From NCBI RefSeq assembly GCF_039555335.1, contig NC_092642.1, positions 11,730,243 to 11,794,242 on the forward strand: a DNA stretch of 64,000 bases. Reading direction: 5' to 3'. The notes under the pieces were generated by a model. The model did no database searches. It was not told the DNA's origin and saw only the letters and a list, made by a program, of their open reading frames with translations. Positions 21,436 to 33,371 of this stretch are shown in pieces. The first letter of the stretch is position 1. Each line of letters begins with the position of its first letter. The translations under genes and the position numbers were made by a program. The stretch comes from Amphiura filiformis (lineage: Eukaryota; Echinodermata; Ophiuroidea; Amphilepidida; Amphiuridae).

Positions 21436-22522
21436 TAGTCTAGTCACCAGAGGGGTTCCCATACGATGTTCCCAAAATTAGATATTGTCCCATGGGGCCC
21501 ATTTTGCGGGATAATGTGGACATGAGCAATCAATTAAAAGGGTTATTTTCATGATTTAAACATGTTGGATACATTAAAATGCAAAATATTACAAAAAATA
21601 ATATCTTCATGGCATGCTCGCCTGTAATAGGAGCTCTTTTTGGTACATTGAGAAGGATATTTTTATGTTATTTATTTATTTATTATTTTCTCTTATAAGT
21701 GCATCACTTACCTTAGTATTAACTAGAACTGGTGTGGGTGAACTAAAAATCGTAGCATAGTTATAGTGAAGTGGTGGATAATCATGCCAAAATGCAAGGG
21801 TGATAAAGGTATCATCAATGCGATAGGGTGAATCATGAGGTTCAATGAGTCTTTTGTCGCGAATGTCAAGTAGCTGAGCAAGCTTGTCAGTGGCGGCCCC
21901 CTTACTTTACTGAGCGGCGCAAAATCTAGATGCTCAATACCACTCACATGTAAAATACAATTTACAGGAGGACGTTTCTGCAGTGAGTCTGACTCAGTAC
22001 CTTTATCACCCTTGCATTTTGGCATGATTATCCACCACTTCACTATAACTATGCTACGATTTTTAGTTCACCAACACCAGTTCTAGCTAATGCTAAGGTA
22101 AATGATGCACCTAGAAGAGAAAATAGTAAATAAATCAATAACATAAAAATATCCTTCTCAATGTACCAAAAAGAGCTCCTATTACATGCGAGCATGCCAT
22201 AAAGATATTATTTTTAGTAATATTTTGCATTTTAATGTATCCAACATGTTTAAATCATGAAAATAACCCTTTCAATTGATTGCTCATGTCCACATTATCC
22301 CGAAAAATGGGGTCATTTGTCTTCCTATGATGTCTAGTTCAAAAGTTATGTCAGTTTAATTGAATTTTGACGGAATCCAAGATGGCCGCCAAATGAACCC
22401 CATGGGACAATATTTAATTTTGGGAACATCAAAATTCATTTACTAGACACCTTCAGGATTACAAAAATGTAAGTTAGAAAAAAAACACTGGGTGTATGGG
22501 AACCCCTCTGGTGACTAGACTA
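21436..22522. mobile_element. Long-inverted-repeat (foldback) element, 1.09 kb
   Basis: The termini TAGTCTAGTCACCAGAGGGG are inverted. Arms of roughly 370-500 bp (21436-21812 and 22008-22522) pair across a spacer of about 200 bp. The right arm has about 100 bp near 22320-22440 (with GATGGCCGCC) missing from the left arm. The arms include a spacer-side block CCAAAATGCAAGGGTGATAA. No transposase is seen. It lies about 200 bp upstream of the start of copy C. Confidence 0.8.
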
Positions 22523-22720
22523 ATAGGGTTTCGCGACAGCAAATCGTAGCATGAAGTTCGTATAGATATGGTGTCACCTAATCAATTAGACCATATAGAT
22601 CCATGAGATATATGACTTGACGATACATTTATCAAAATTGGGTGCGATATAACTGGGACTTGTCTTGTAAAGTACTGTAAGGGACTTTGATACACTTTCG
22701 CTGGCACCAGACAACCAAAC

Positions 22721-25700
22721 ATGGCTTCACCGGTGGCTTCTTCACTAGTTATTCTGATCACAGGTTGTGCCCAAGGGATCGGCAAAGAAACAGCTTTGTT
22801 TCTTGCACGAGATCCACAACGTCGCTTCAAGGTGTATGCTACTATGCGTAATATGGCGACAAGACAAGAGGAGTTGAAAACAGAGGCAACGAATATTCTT
22901 GACGATACACTGTTTATTCGGGAATTGGATGTTACCAAACAACAAACTATTGATAAAACTGTGAAGGAAATTATCGACATAGAAGGAAAAATGGACATTC
23001 TGGGTAAGATTTTAATTATGTATTAGACATGGTAACATGCCGAAATGCTTACTTACTTGCAGAAAAATACAGCACTAATTATTTTGGGTTAAACTTATTA
23101 TCCTATTTTGCCAAATGAAACATAGCTAAATCGTAATTCCTTAGTAAGTTCTAACTGAGAATTAAAGTCAAATTTTAATAGGTTTGCAATGGGGGGGGGG
23201 ATTTAGTCAAAAACAAGCAATTTTGCATGATTTCTAACAATTTCAGTCTTAAATTTCAAAGACTTGGCACAAGTCTAAGCATTCACATACATTTGATATT
23301 TCACGTGAGTTTTGATATACGGTAAATTGGTTATGAAAGATATTAGAAAATATATTTTTCAAAACTTATAACACATAACCTGAAATTAGTTTTAGTACAA
23401 ATGACTTGATTGTATGTCTCAGCATACAACAACAAAAACCACTCTAAAAACGCAATATTTTTGGCCCTTATTTAAAAAAGTAGCCAAATTATAAAATGTG
23501 ACCTTTATTGCCAGTTAGAACTAACTAAAGGATTCGGATTCAGCTATGTTTCATTTGGCAAAACTGGATAATATTTTTTAATTCCATGCTGTATTTTTCT
23601 GGAATAGAGAGTAGGCAAGTCATTGGCTCAACATTGATAGCTTTTGGACAAGTGACAAAGATCAACCAATACCTTATGATAAAGCCTAGGGTTGTGTAGT
23701 GCTTCAGTCTGAAGGTCGGATCATTTTGGGGTAATTAGAAAAAGATTATGTTGAGGGTAAAAATTCCGAAATACCGGCAATTCGACAGATCCTGTTGACG
23801 AATAACGACGACGACGACGACGACGACGATGATGATGATGATGGTGATGATGACGGTGATGATGATGATAAAACGTAAGGAAATATTTCAAATTCTTTTC
23901 AGTCAATAACGCAGGAATATTAAATACCGTCTGGTGGGAAACAGGTCCAATGGAGACATTCTATGAAGTCATGGAAGTAAACTATTTTGGATGCGTCAGA
24001 ATGACTAGGGCAGTAGTCCCATACATGAAAGAAAAACGGAATGGCAGAATTCTTCAAATCTCAAGTGTCAATGGATTCCATGGTAGGCCTAATTGTTTTC
24101 TGTTATATAATAGTTTCCTTTGAATTAATGTTGCAAAATAACCGGTTAAAGAATCTTGTCCTCAAGACTTAAAACAACATTAAAAAGGTAACAAAGGCAT
24201 TGGTTTGCTGATTTTTCAAACAATTAGGTATTCCTATTTGTGCATCATACACCGCATCCAAGTTTGCCCTGCTGGGTTTCAGTGAGTCTATTGCTCCACC
24301 ACTGAGGAAATTTAACATCTGGTAAGTAGACTACAATCATGTTAGGTAATATAGCCTTATTCTTTATGAAAACTGTTAGTTGTGATAATATATAATCTTG
24401 TAAGGCATTGAGCAATACCATTTTACAATTAAGTCTGAACAATTAGTTGATAAGTCAATAATAACAAACATCGAAGCAACATCGACGGTTGATCCCGAGA
24501 TCGATCAAAATCGCCTGTTTAGTTCGCCACAACAACTTCCGGTTTTTGGTCTTGATTATCAATAGATTGACTATATAGTTGTGATAACATTAATCTTTGC
24601 ATGTTAGGCATTGACCAATACAAATTTACAGTTAAGTCTGAAAATTAGTTGATAGGTCATTAACAACAAACATCGTAGTAGCATCGACGGTCGATCCTGA
24701 GATCGATCAAATTTGGCTGTGGTGCTTCAAGGCGGAGCTATTATTATTAAGACGTCTTTTGTTTCTATCTGGACGTTTTCAATTAAGGCCCAATTTCTAC
24801 CAATCTTGAGAGCTCTATGAAAATCTCAAAGAGAACAATTTTGTTATTAGTCTAGTGGATAACCCTAATAATAATAATAATAAGAGAGACTTAATATAGC
24901 GCCCAACGCTGATAGCCTCTGGGCGCTGAACAAATAAAATACCTTAAGCTACAAATACAGATATACTTAACTTAAACATGATAATAACACGCATATATCT
25001 GACACATATTAAACACCTTAAGATAAGCAAGATAATACAAAACCAATTTACATTATTTACGAGTATATTGAGTCAAATATTACTTCAACAATATAAATTA
25101 GGATATACAAAAACAAAGTACATATTTAAAAGTATCATATATACAGAAATAGCACAAATTAAAATAACTTTGGGAATGTGAAGATGCGTGACCAGCACAA
25201 TAACAGGAAAATGGTAACCCAGGAGAGGAGAGGTTACCAGCACTTCACTCTCAGTATGTGCAACAGCAACATACTCCCTGAAACACTAGGGCTGAGTTCA
25301 CGAGAATGATAAAAGCGATGTGCCCGGCACAACAATGACGTAGAAAATCCCTGGAGAGGAGAGGTTACCAGCACATCACTCTCAACAAGTGCAACAGCAA
25401 CTTGCTCCGTAAGATGACAAATCGGCAGGGTAAGCAAATTAAATAAACATATACATGAAAAATGGTTGTATAACAGCTAGGTACATCAATATATAAAACC
25501 CCAAAATGTGAAATCAGATTAATCTGGCAGCGTGAATAAATGCGAATTGAACTGCTCAATAGATTTTGAACCGCGAATGAATGGTGGGAGTTTGTTCCAA
25601 AGTGACGGCGCGGATGACGAAAATGCGCGATAGCCGTATGTAGCAGTCTTGAGTGATGTAACTGGCTGTGGTTTTAGAAGCACTTCAGACGATGAACGAA

Positions 25701-28700
25701 GGGTACGAGCAGGCTTCCGAACTACAATGATCTCCTTGATGTAATCAGGCGCGAAACCGTGGATGGCTTTATAGGTAAGCAGAAGAATTTTGAAGATAAT
25801 TCTTTTCTTCACAGGCAGCCAGTGGAGTTGGCGCAACACAGGTTTCATATGACAACGGCCTTTTACTCTGGTAACCAAACGCGCAGCCGAATTTTGTATT
25901 CGCTGTAATTTATCCAATTCGGAATTCGGAAGACCAAACAGCAGCTAATCGCAAGGTGATGAAGGCATGTACCAGTTTCTCCGTTGAAGGTTGATCAAGG
26001 AAACTACGCAGTCTACCAATCTTGTACAGCGCAAACTAAGCACTCTTGCAGATACTGCTGACATGCTTGGACATGGTTACGTTGCTGTCAATAACAACAC
26101 CGAGGTTGCGAGCTGAAGATGTTGTTTCAACGTCGAAGTCACCGATATGGAGAGAAGAAATCGGTGTTGTTGGTACAAAACGAGAATGAAGATGCAAAAT
26201 CTCTGTTTTGCTGTCGTTTAGCATAAGCATGTTTTTCACCATCCAGCACTTGATATCCTTTACACAGCTTTCGACAATGTGTACAACGTTGTCCAATTCA
26301 CAAGATTTGAAGGTGAAATACACTTGTGTATCGTCTGCATAAATAATGCACTGTAAGCCGTGGGCTTCTACAATTTCTTCAATGGGCGATATATACATTG
26401 TAAAAGCGAGAGGGCCAAACACCGACCCTTGTGGCACACCACGTGTCACGGGTACAGGATTAGATTTCGTACCATCAATCACAACATACTGTTGACGCTC
26501 GTGAAAATATGACTCCAGCCACTTAAGTGCAAGGCCACAAATACCGAAGCGATTTTGCAGACGGCGAAGGAGCGCATGATGATCAATCGTGTCGAAAGCT
26601 GCCGACAGATCCAACAGCACCAGCATGACTTCACAATGTTTATCAAGGGCACGAAGGATGTCATTTGTGACACGAACTAGAGCTGTCTCGGTGCTGTGGA
26701 ACTGTCGGTAAGCAGATTGGGCTTTTGCATGAAAGTTATTTCAGACAGATATTGCTGAATTTGAAGAACCGCAGCACGCTCCAAAACTTTATGCAAAAAA
26801 GGCAGGTTCGATATTGGACGATAGTTCGCCAGCACATTTGAGTCTAATGTAGGCTTCTTGATCAGAGGTGAAACCAACGACACTTTCAACTCAGCAGGGA
26901 TATAACCACTTGAAAACGACTCATTGGTAATCTTCGTGATGACGGGTAAGACCGAATCCAGCATCTCAGCGAGAAGCGGTGTCGGAATTGGATCCAGGGT
27001 GCAAGATGTTTTCGAAGACTGCATGATAATCTTGCGAACTTCGTCATCTGCCACATTACGAAATTTCGCGAACTCAGTTGTGCAGGAGTCAGATATATCA
27101 ACAGACATAGTTCCCGGATCAGAAGTGACAAGTTGCGAGCGAATATTGTCTACTTTTGAATCAAAGAAATCTTGAAACTGACTGGTGAGGCTCTGAAGAG
27201 AATTAGAGTCCGGAAGGGTCTTGGCTGGCTTAGCAGTGGTGAGCTTGTCAACAGTGCGAAACAGTTCGCGTTGATTACAATTCGAAAGTTTTGTGTTGTA
27301 ATAGACTCGCTTTGCAGACTCTAGTGATGTACGATAGTCGGAACAGAAAGAATGAAAAATCTGTTTGTCAATAGTAAGACCAGACTTGATCCATTTTCTT
27401 TCCAGACGACGTTTCTCTCTTTTTGAAGCACGGAGACTGTCATCGTACCAAGGTGCGTGGGGCCGGAGGGATATTTCACGTTCACATTCAAGTGCATGTT
27501 TGTCAAATGCATCATGAAGCACTGAGTCGTACGTTTTAACAAGAGCTGAAAGATCACGATCTTCATGATCATTAAACAAAGAAGACGACTTGATAAAATG
27601 TCTTTTAAAGTGTAAACTTGGGTATCATATTTAGGCTTTATATATAGTTTCAGATGGGTAGAAGAAGAAATTTGGCATTTCGATATATCCAAAGTCAAAG
27701 TTTAAACAGGGGTTAAAATTGTTCAAATTGAGTTACCCCAATTCCAAAGTATTCCTCTGGTAATAAGAATTTATAAAATATAGTTATAGAGTTATATGTG
27801 AAAAGATCGAATGTCAATATTTCGGCCCCACTTGGGTCAAAACAGAAATTGCTTCCAATTTAAATGTTTTTAAATGGTTTCAAAGGTTTATCTTGATAGA
27901 GCAATCCAAAAAAGAATAGTTTGCACGATTTAAGACATTTGGTTACGAAGGAAATTTCTTTCTATTACTATCATATCGTGAAGTACCAAACAGCTGTTTC
28001 AATTCAATATGTTAGAAAGATATATTTCTGCTGATGACCCCATGTTGACATTGGTTAAATAACCTGTATTTTTTACAAATTAGTGACATTTCTTGTCCGC
28101 CATTTTGATATGCGTGACGTATTAAGAATCTTTCCAACCAATCTAATCAGCAGCTCCTTCACGATCTGCTCACGGGTCGAACAAAATATTCACCACGTGC
28201 TTTATATCCTTGCTTAGGACATCGCTGTTCTGAGCCAAGACGTTAACGCACGTTCAGTGGCCTAACTAGGGTTGGTAGCGCCCGGGGCAAGAAACAAAAT
28301 TGGCGCCCCTACCCCGGCCCCTCACCCAAGAATATCTTAGAAGCGGGCAGTGGCATAGCTAGGGGTTTGTAGCGGCCAGGGCCAAGGATATATAATGTCC
28401 CTCCCCATTCTTGAAACAATTGCGCGCGGAGCGCGCGAAATTTTGGACAAATAAGGCCTATCACTAATTAATTTTGGTTACTAGAAGTTGATTATCAGTC
28501 TTAAAATGTTCTTTCAATTGATTTTGTGTTGAAATGCGCACGAAGCGCGCGAAAATTTTGACTTTCATCGCTTGGAGGGGCGCAGAATCGATGTTGAATT
28601 GGTCAATTTGGCGCCCCCCCTAATGGTAGCGCCCGGGGCACGTTGCCCCCCTCTGCTCCCCGCTAGTTACGCCACTGCGCACGTTAATTTCTTGTGAGCT

Positions 28701-29081
28701 CATGTTTTCAAAGTAAACTTGAAATATTTGCATCTCTTGATTTGCAGGGTTTCTGTAATCGAGCCAGGTTATGTTGCGACAGATATGGTTAAACAGTTTG
28801 GTGACAACCCTACCGACGCATTTGAAAAAGCAGCCGGTTTAATCATCCCAGGAGAAGAAGAGCGAAAAATTGTCACGAATATGCTGACCTCCGACCCGGA
28901 AATCGTCGCAGGAAATAATATGCTGGCCCCTCAAGATTTGGCAAAACAGTTGCAAGATGTTATCCTCTCACCCAAACCAGATTTTCGGTATCAGACGTCA
29001 AAGGCAATTAAGAGATTGGCAAGGGAAAAGTTTGTTGACCCGACGGGCAACGCGATCATGAATGCTTGGTTGAAGCAGTAA
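22721..29081 (+). CDS. SDR copy C (RDH8/HSD17B1-like), complete, 4 exons
   Basis: Exons: 22721-23003, 23903-24082, 24228-24321, 28748-29081, all GT-AG and in frame; 296 aa. Cofactor motif TGCAQGIG at 14-21, NNAG at 96-99, Asn121, Ser149, Tyr162, Lys166. The YxxxK reads YTASK, and the residues before it differ from B (PICAS). Exon 4 has one extra codon (AAGLIIPG against AAGIIPG in B). Promoter-proximal DNA is shared with copy B. Intron 3 (4.4 kb) holds an L2 LINE and a hAT MITE; intron 1 is short (0.9 kb) because the elements found in copy B are absent. No disabling change is visible. No clear AATAAA follows the stop in the first 200 bp. Confidence 0.93.
23806..23870. repeat. (GAC/GAT)n microsatellite
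   Basis: Triplet tract in intron 1 of copy C, homologous in position to 14719-14761 in copy B. Confidence 0.85.
24866..27594 (-). mobile_element. L2-type LINE, 5'-truncated
   Basis: Minus-strand L2-like element in intron 3 of copy C. Frames: 27579-26677 (pre-RT region with SLVSPLIKKPTLD and NYRPISNLPFLHKVLE), 26626-26036 (RT with LLDLSAAFDTIDHHALL, RGVPQGSVFGPL, YADDTQVY) and 25917-25519 (HWLPVKKRI, SAPSLWNKLPPFI, end). The endonuclease is missing. The 3' end carries the GGGCGCTATATTAAG signature and (ATT)n tail at 24866-24882. Comparison with copy B (15850) shows the empty site. Its 3' non-coding region has a direct duplication (25220-25290 and 25350-25420, GGAGAGGAGAGGTTACCAGC). Confidence 0.85.
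28255..28677. mobile_element. hAT-type MITE, 423 bp
   Basis: Ends CAGTGGC...GCCACTG with an 8-bp target duplication CGCACGTT (28247-28254 and 28678-28685). A second GCAGTGGCATAGCTAGGGG block inside suggests a nested or duplicated terminus. The empty site is in copy B near 16595. Confidence 0.9.
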
Positions 29082-29702
29082 ACTGGAATTGACGATATTA
29101 TAATCATCACACTTGCAACTTACAGTGTTCCAATCTTAAATGACGATACTATAATTATCACACTTGCACCTTACAGTGTATCGATCGAACACTAATCAAA
29201 TTCCATTCAACGTCATCCTTAAGGAATCGGATAGCAACGTTTACACACACTTTTTGTTAGACTTGCATTCTGAATACGAGGAATGTCCTTCTGATATCAA
29301 ACAATTTTGATTTGTGATATGTGATATAATATAAATTTTATGGCAAATTATTAAAATTGTGTTATTACATATTTTTCCCTAAAAGACCTAAATTCTTTAG
29401 GTGTTTTGGGATAAAACAAATGTATATATTTAATACGAAAGGTCAAAAATGGCAAATAATAGACCCCGTTTACTCCCATCGAGAAACACTTTAAATACAT
29501 ATTGTATATGTACAAAAGCATGGTGAAAAAAATGAAACTGAAACTGAAAACTGATAACCCATTTTTGTGGTTCCTCCCTGGTTCAACCAGTACCTTAGGA
29601 TAAGTCTCAGGGTTGTTTTAAGTGCTGTAGTCTGAAGGACGGATTATTATTAGGACAAGAATCATGTAAACATGCCAGCATTTCGACAGGTTCAGTTGCC
29701 AA

Positions 29703-29703
<1 letters not shown>

Positions 29704-29734
<31 letters not shown>

Positions 29735-29741
29735 AATGATA

Positions 29742-29795
<54 letters not shown>
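29704..29795. repeat. (GAT)n microsatellite, about 90 bp
   Basis: About 30 triplets, nearly pure; the long Asp and Ile frames over it are only repeat translations. Confidence 0.95.
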
Positions 29796-29948
29796 TTTTG
29801 AAACAATCGGTATATCCCCTCAAAACGCGTTTTAACAGCTATTCGGCTTTATGCTGTATCCAAAATGTGTCTACCACCGCGCAGAGAGTTTTATTCGGGG
29901 TCGAATACGCAATTAGCTTCGTGTAAACCATAGAAATAAAAAGGCAAA

Positions 29949-30490
29949 GTAATTTCACCGGATGGAGAAACTGAACTGTTTGAGATACTTGCTGGTGTAC
30001 TGCAAGGAGACACCCTTGCCCCATACCTCTTTGTGGTGGTATTGGACTATGCATTGAGGGAGGCAGTTGAAGGCAAAGAAGCGCAGCTTGGATTCCAGCT
30101 GGAAAGAGAAGAAGCAGACGAATCGGACCTGAAGTGCTAACAGATGTAGATTATGCAGACGACATAGCTCTACTGTCAGAGGAAATCCACCAAGCCCAAG
30201 AGCGCCTGCAAAGGTTTGAATCATCTGTTGGAAAAGTTGGCATCAAAATGAACACTTCAAAAACAAAGTTCATGTCTTTCAACCATAATCAACAGATATC
30301 TATCCAGACAAACAATGACACCAAACTTGAAGAGGTGAGCGACTTCAAGTATCTGGGTGCATGTATGGTTAGCACGGAAAAAGATGTAAAAACACCGTCG
30401 AATCCGTTCTAACCTATGGATGTGAAGCATGGACCATGTCTCCCAGACTACACCAGGCACACACACAAAAAAATCGTCAGTTATATTCAT
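29949..30490 (+). mobile_element. RTE-type LINE fragment
   Basis: RT palm remnant: GVLQGDTLAPYLFVVVLDYA (motif B region), YADDIALLSEEI (motif C) and DFKYLGACM, then YGCEAW. It is cut at both ends, with one frame change between motifs B and C. It is the same LINE group as 11600-14232. Confidence 0.75.
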
Positions 30491-30679
30491 CCTTGGTGTT
30501 CAATAACCTAATAATTTTGGATTATTCTGAAATATACATTTTGTTAATTGGACTTTTCTTTCTCATTTGACACCCTGTTCGTGAACATTGAGCAAGAATT
30601 GACCAAGATATGCGCCTCGAAACTCTCAAACCCCAAAATGAAAAGTTGCAATTTTAACGATTCAATTGTGCAAGTTACA

Positions 30680-31252
30680 CCATTTGGTCTAATACCATTT
30701 GGTCTAATTCCCGTTTAGTCTATATTCATTTGGTCTGTTACCAGAAAGGCTAATAATTATATAGTCTAATTTCTATTTAGTCTAATATTGTTTGGTCTAA
30801 TAACCGGTATGTCTACTAACCATATAGTCTAATAACCATTTGGTCTAATATTTCTTAAATAACCGTTTGGTCTAATAACCGTTTGGTCTAATAACCGTTT
30901 GCTCTAATACTCGTCTAATAACCAGTTAGTCTAATACAATTTCGTCTATTTATTAATAAACTAAATGCTTGTAAGACTAAAATGGTTTGTAGACCAAATG
31001 GGTATTAGATCAAAATGGGTATTAGACCTATTGGTTATAGACCAAATGGGTATTAGACTAAATGGTTGTTAGACTAAATGGTTTTAGACTTAATGGTTAT
31101 TAGACTAAACGGTTATCGGACCAAATGGTTATCGGACCAAATGATTATAGGACCAAATAATTATTGGACGTAGTGGATATAGACCTAATGGGTTTAGACG
31201 AAATGGATGTAGACGAAATAGATATTAGACCAAATGGTATTAGACCAAATGG
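30680..31252. mobile_element. Foldback element with arms of about 15-bp repeats (TU-like)
   Basis: The left half is a run of degenerate CCATTTGGTCTAATA units; the right half is a run of the complement (TATTAGACCAAATGG), with the switch near 30955. The outer 25-30 bp of each end match perfectly in inversion. There is no spacer coding capacity. TU elements of sea urchin have inverted repeats with outer domains made of 15-bp tandem repeats, so I class it as TU-like by architecture only. No target duplication found. Confidence 0.8.
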
Positions 31253-31763
31253 CAAATCCCCATACTATGTGGGGGATGTTTGTACTTATTTTGGTATCAC
31301 TGGATAGAGGATACCTACAACTATACGTTGGCATCAAATATATTAGTATAGGACATTTAATATTAAAAAAATTAGGGGTTTCTAGTTATACAATACTATA
31401 GATCCACCTGATTTGTACAGTTAAGTATACGATTCGTCTCTTTGCCGAATTCATTAATCGCACTTAGGCGCGATTCGTCCAAATCAAGATTTCAATATCT
31501 ACGTCGGGGAGTAAGATTTATCATTAAGTTTTGGTGGAAATAAAAGATAACCTGAAACATAATCATAAGCATACAAAAACTCAAGTTGCTCAAAATTCTC
31601 GATTTGTCTCTTTGCCGAATTCATAACGATATCATTAGATTTATATAGTTTACTTCGAGGACTGTTAAATGTCACATATATAATTTTTTAATATTTTGCC
31701 ATAAAATTCCTCGTATTCAGAATGCAATTAGATGTTTCTGATATTCTCCAGGCCCCATAACAA

Positions 31764-32142
31764 CAGGGCCGGATTTACCATAGGGCCAGATGGGCCCGGG
31801 CGCGAACTTTTTGGGCCCCAAATTTTTTGGGCCCCCAAAATTGCCCTATGCAGTGTGCATCTTCCATTTTAGCCGAAAAACACCATGTTTTGGGCCAAAA
31901 TAGTGTACAAAATTACAAAATTTTGCGCGCTTCGCCCGCCCTGGCCTATTATACAGCAAAATTCAGCTTCAATTTGGGCTAAAGTAGTTTAGAATTGAAA
32001 TTTTTCTCGCGCTTTGCGCGCAAATGTCCTAGTTAAATCTAAAAACTTGGCCACTTGAGTGCACATGCTTTCCTCACGTTGCGTTTGGGGCCTCCAAATG
32101 TTGGTTTGGCCCAGGGCCCCCAAAAAGGTAAATCGCGCCCTG
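31764..32142. mobile_element. hAT-type MITE, 379 bp
   Basis: Ends CAGGGCCGGATTTACC and GGTAAATCGCGCCCTG, with an 8-bp target duplication differing at one base (CATAACAA 31756-31763, TATAACAA 32143-32150). The interior has GGGCCC-rich blocks. Confidence 0.85.
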
Positions 32143-32242
32143 TATAACAATACTGTGCACAGGTTGCTATCCGATCCCTTTACTTGGAATTATTGTGATA
32201 CAAGCTTATAAAACAGTGAATACAACAAAAGGATTTCAATAA

Positions 32243-32523
32243 CCCGGTAAACACAAAAATGTTTTAAACGTTATAAACACGTCTCAGTTTTTGTAAAAAC
32301 TTTTAAAATTTTTGGTATATAAAACCCTGTATAAAAATTCCAAAAAATAATTTAATGTTGTCAAAATATTTTTGCAAAATACTTTGCCAACACTTAAATA
32401 ACTTCATGCTAGAATATTTTTATATAGTTTTCAATAATGTTATTATAACGTTTTATACCATAATAACATTTATATAAACCGACATTTAAACGTTTTCTGC
32501 AAAAACGTTTTGTGTTTGCTGGG
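32243..32523. mobile_element. MITE with AACACAAAA termini
   Basis: Inverted ends CCCGGTAAACACAAAAA and ACGTTTTGTGTTTGCTGGG, AT-rich interior with repeated AACGTTTT-like words. Superfamily not assigned. Confidence 0.6.
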
Positions 32524-32812
32524 AATCAGAAAAAACCCCACATTTTCTTCAGGTAATCTTCGTCAGTATGGTTATGGTTTTGTGTCAGTTCTTCTTCACT
32601 GTACTTTTCAGTTATATTGTATTCCGCTTCTTTTCTCCTTTTGTTTTAGGGATTCTCTCCAAATTGTCCCTTTGAAATCCGATAGCCCCTTTGATCATAT
32701 GAAAGGGAATATAATAATTTTAAAGGGGAGGCAAAGGGGACTTCATAAATTTTCATCGGGAAGCACATATTGTGTTTTAACAGGTTCAACGAGGAGGTAC
32801 TCTGCGGGGAAT

Positions 32813-33371
32813 GGGCTATTCTAGATGTATTCCGCACCCCCCCCCCCTATGGAAGACACTTCCGGAATTCGGGGCTAATATTGACAGCCGGAATTCACAT
32901 GTCAGGAAAACCCCATGGAAGACACTGCCGGAATTGTGGTAATATGTCTAATATGGCCAGCGGGAATGCACGTAAATGTAAATGTCTTCCATAGGGTTCC
33001 AGCTGGAATTAGAACATTTTTTGTTTCCAGTCAGAATTCAAGTAAATGTCTTTCATAGGTTAATCGAGATGGTGATCATAAGTGAAGATTCTGCTGGAAT
33101 TGGAGCATTTTTGACCATTTTCCAGCCGGACTATTAAGAAATGTGAATGTCTTCCATCGGCACATCATGGCCTTTCATAATCCCCACTCTTGTTTTTTCG
33201 TTTATTTCAGCAGCCGATATCAGCACCTAATCTCAATGTCTTCCATACCCTCCAGCCGGAATCTTTGCTAAAAATGACTGGAATTCTAGACACATCTCAA
33301 TTCCAGCTGGAATTGTATTTTTTTAAATGTCTTCCATAGGGGGGGGGTGCGGAATACATCTGGAATAGCCC
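32813..33371. mobile_element. Short foldback/MITE, 559 bp, with C- and G-tract arms
   Basis: Inverted ends of about 45 bp: GGGCTATTCTAGATGTATTC leading to a C-run and TATGGAAGACA, mirrored at 33327-33371. The interior repeats GCCGGAATT/CAGCTGGAATT and TGTCTTCCATAGG words. Flanked by AAT on both sides (32810-32812, 33372-33374). Confidence 0.75.

Noticed and set aside
29618-29926. Open frames of poly-Asp or poly-Ile
   Set aside because: They are translations of a GAT microsatellite.
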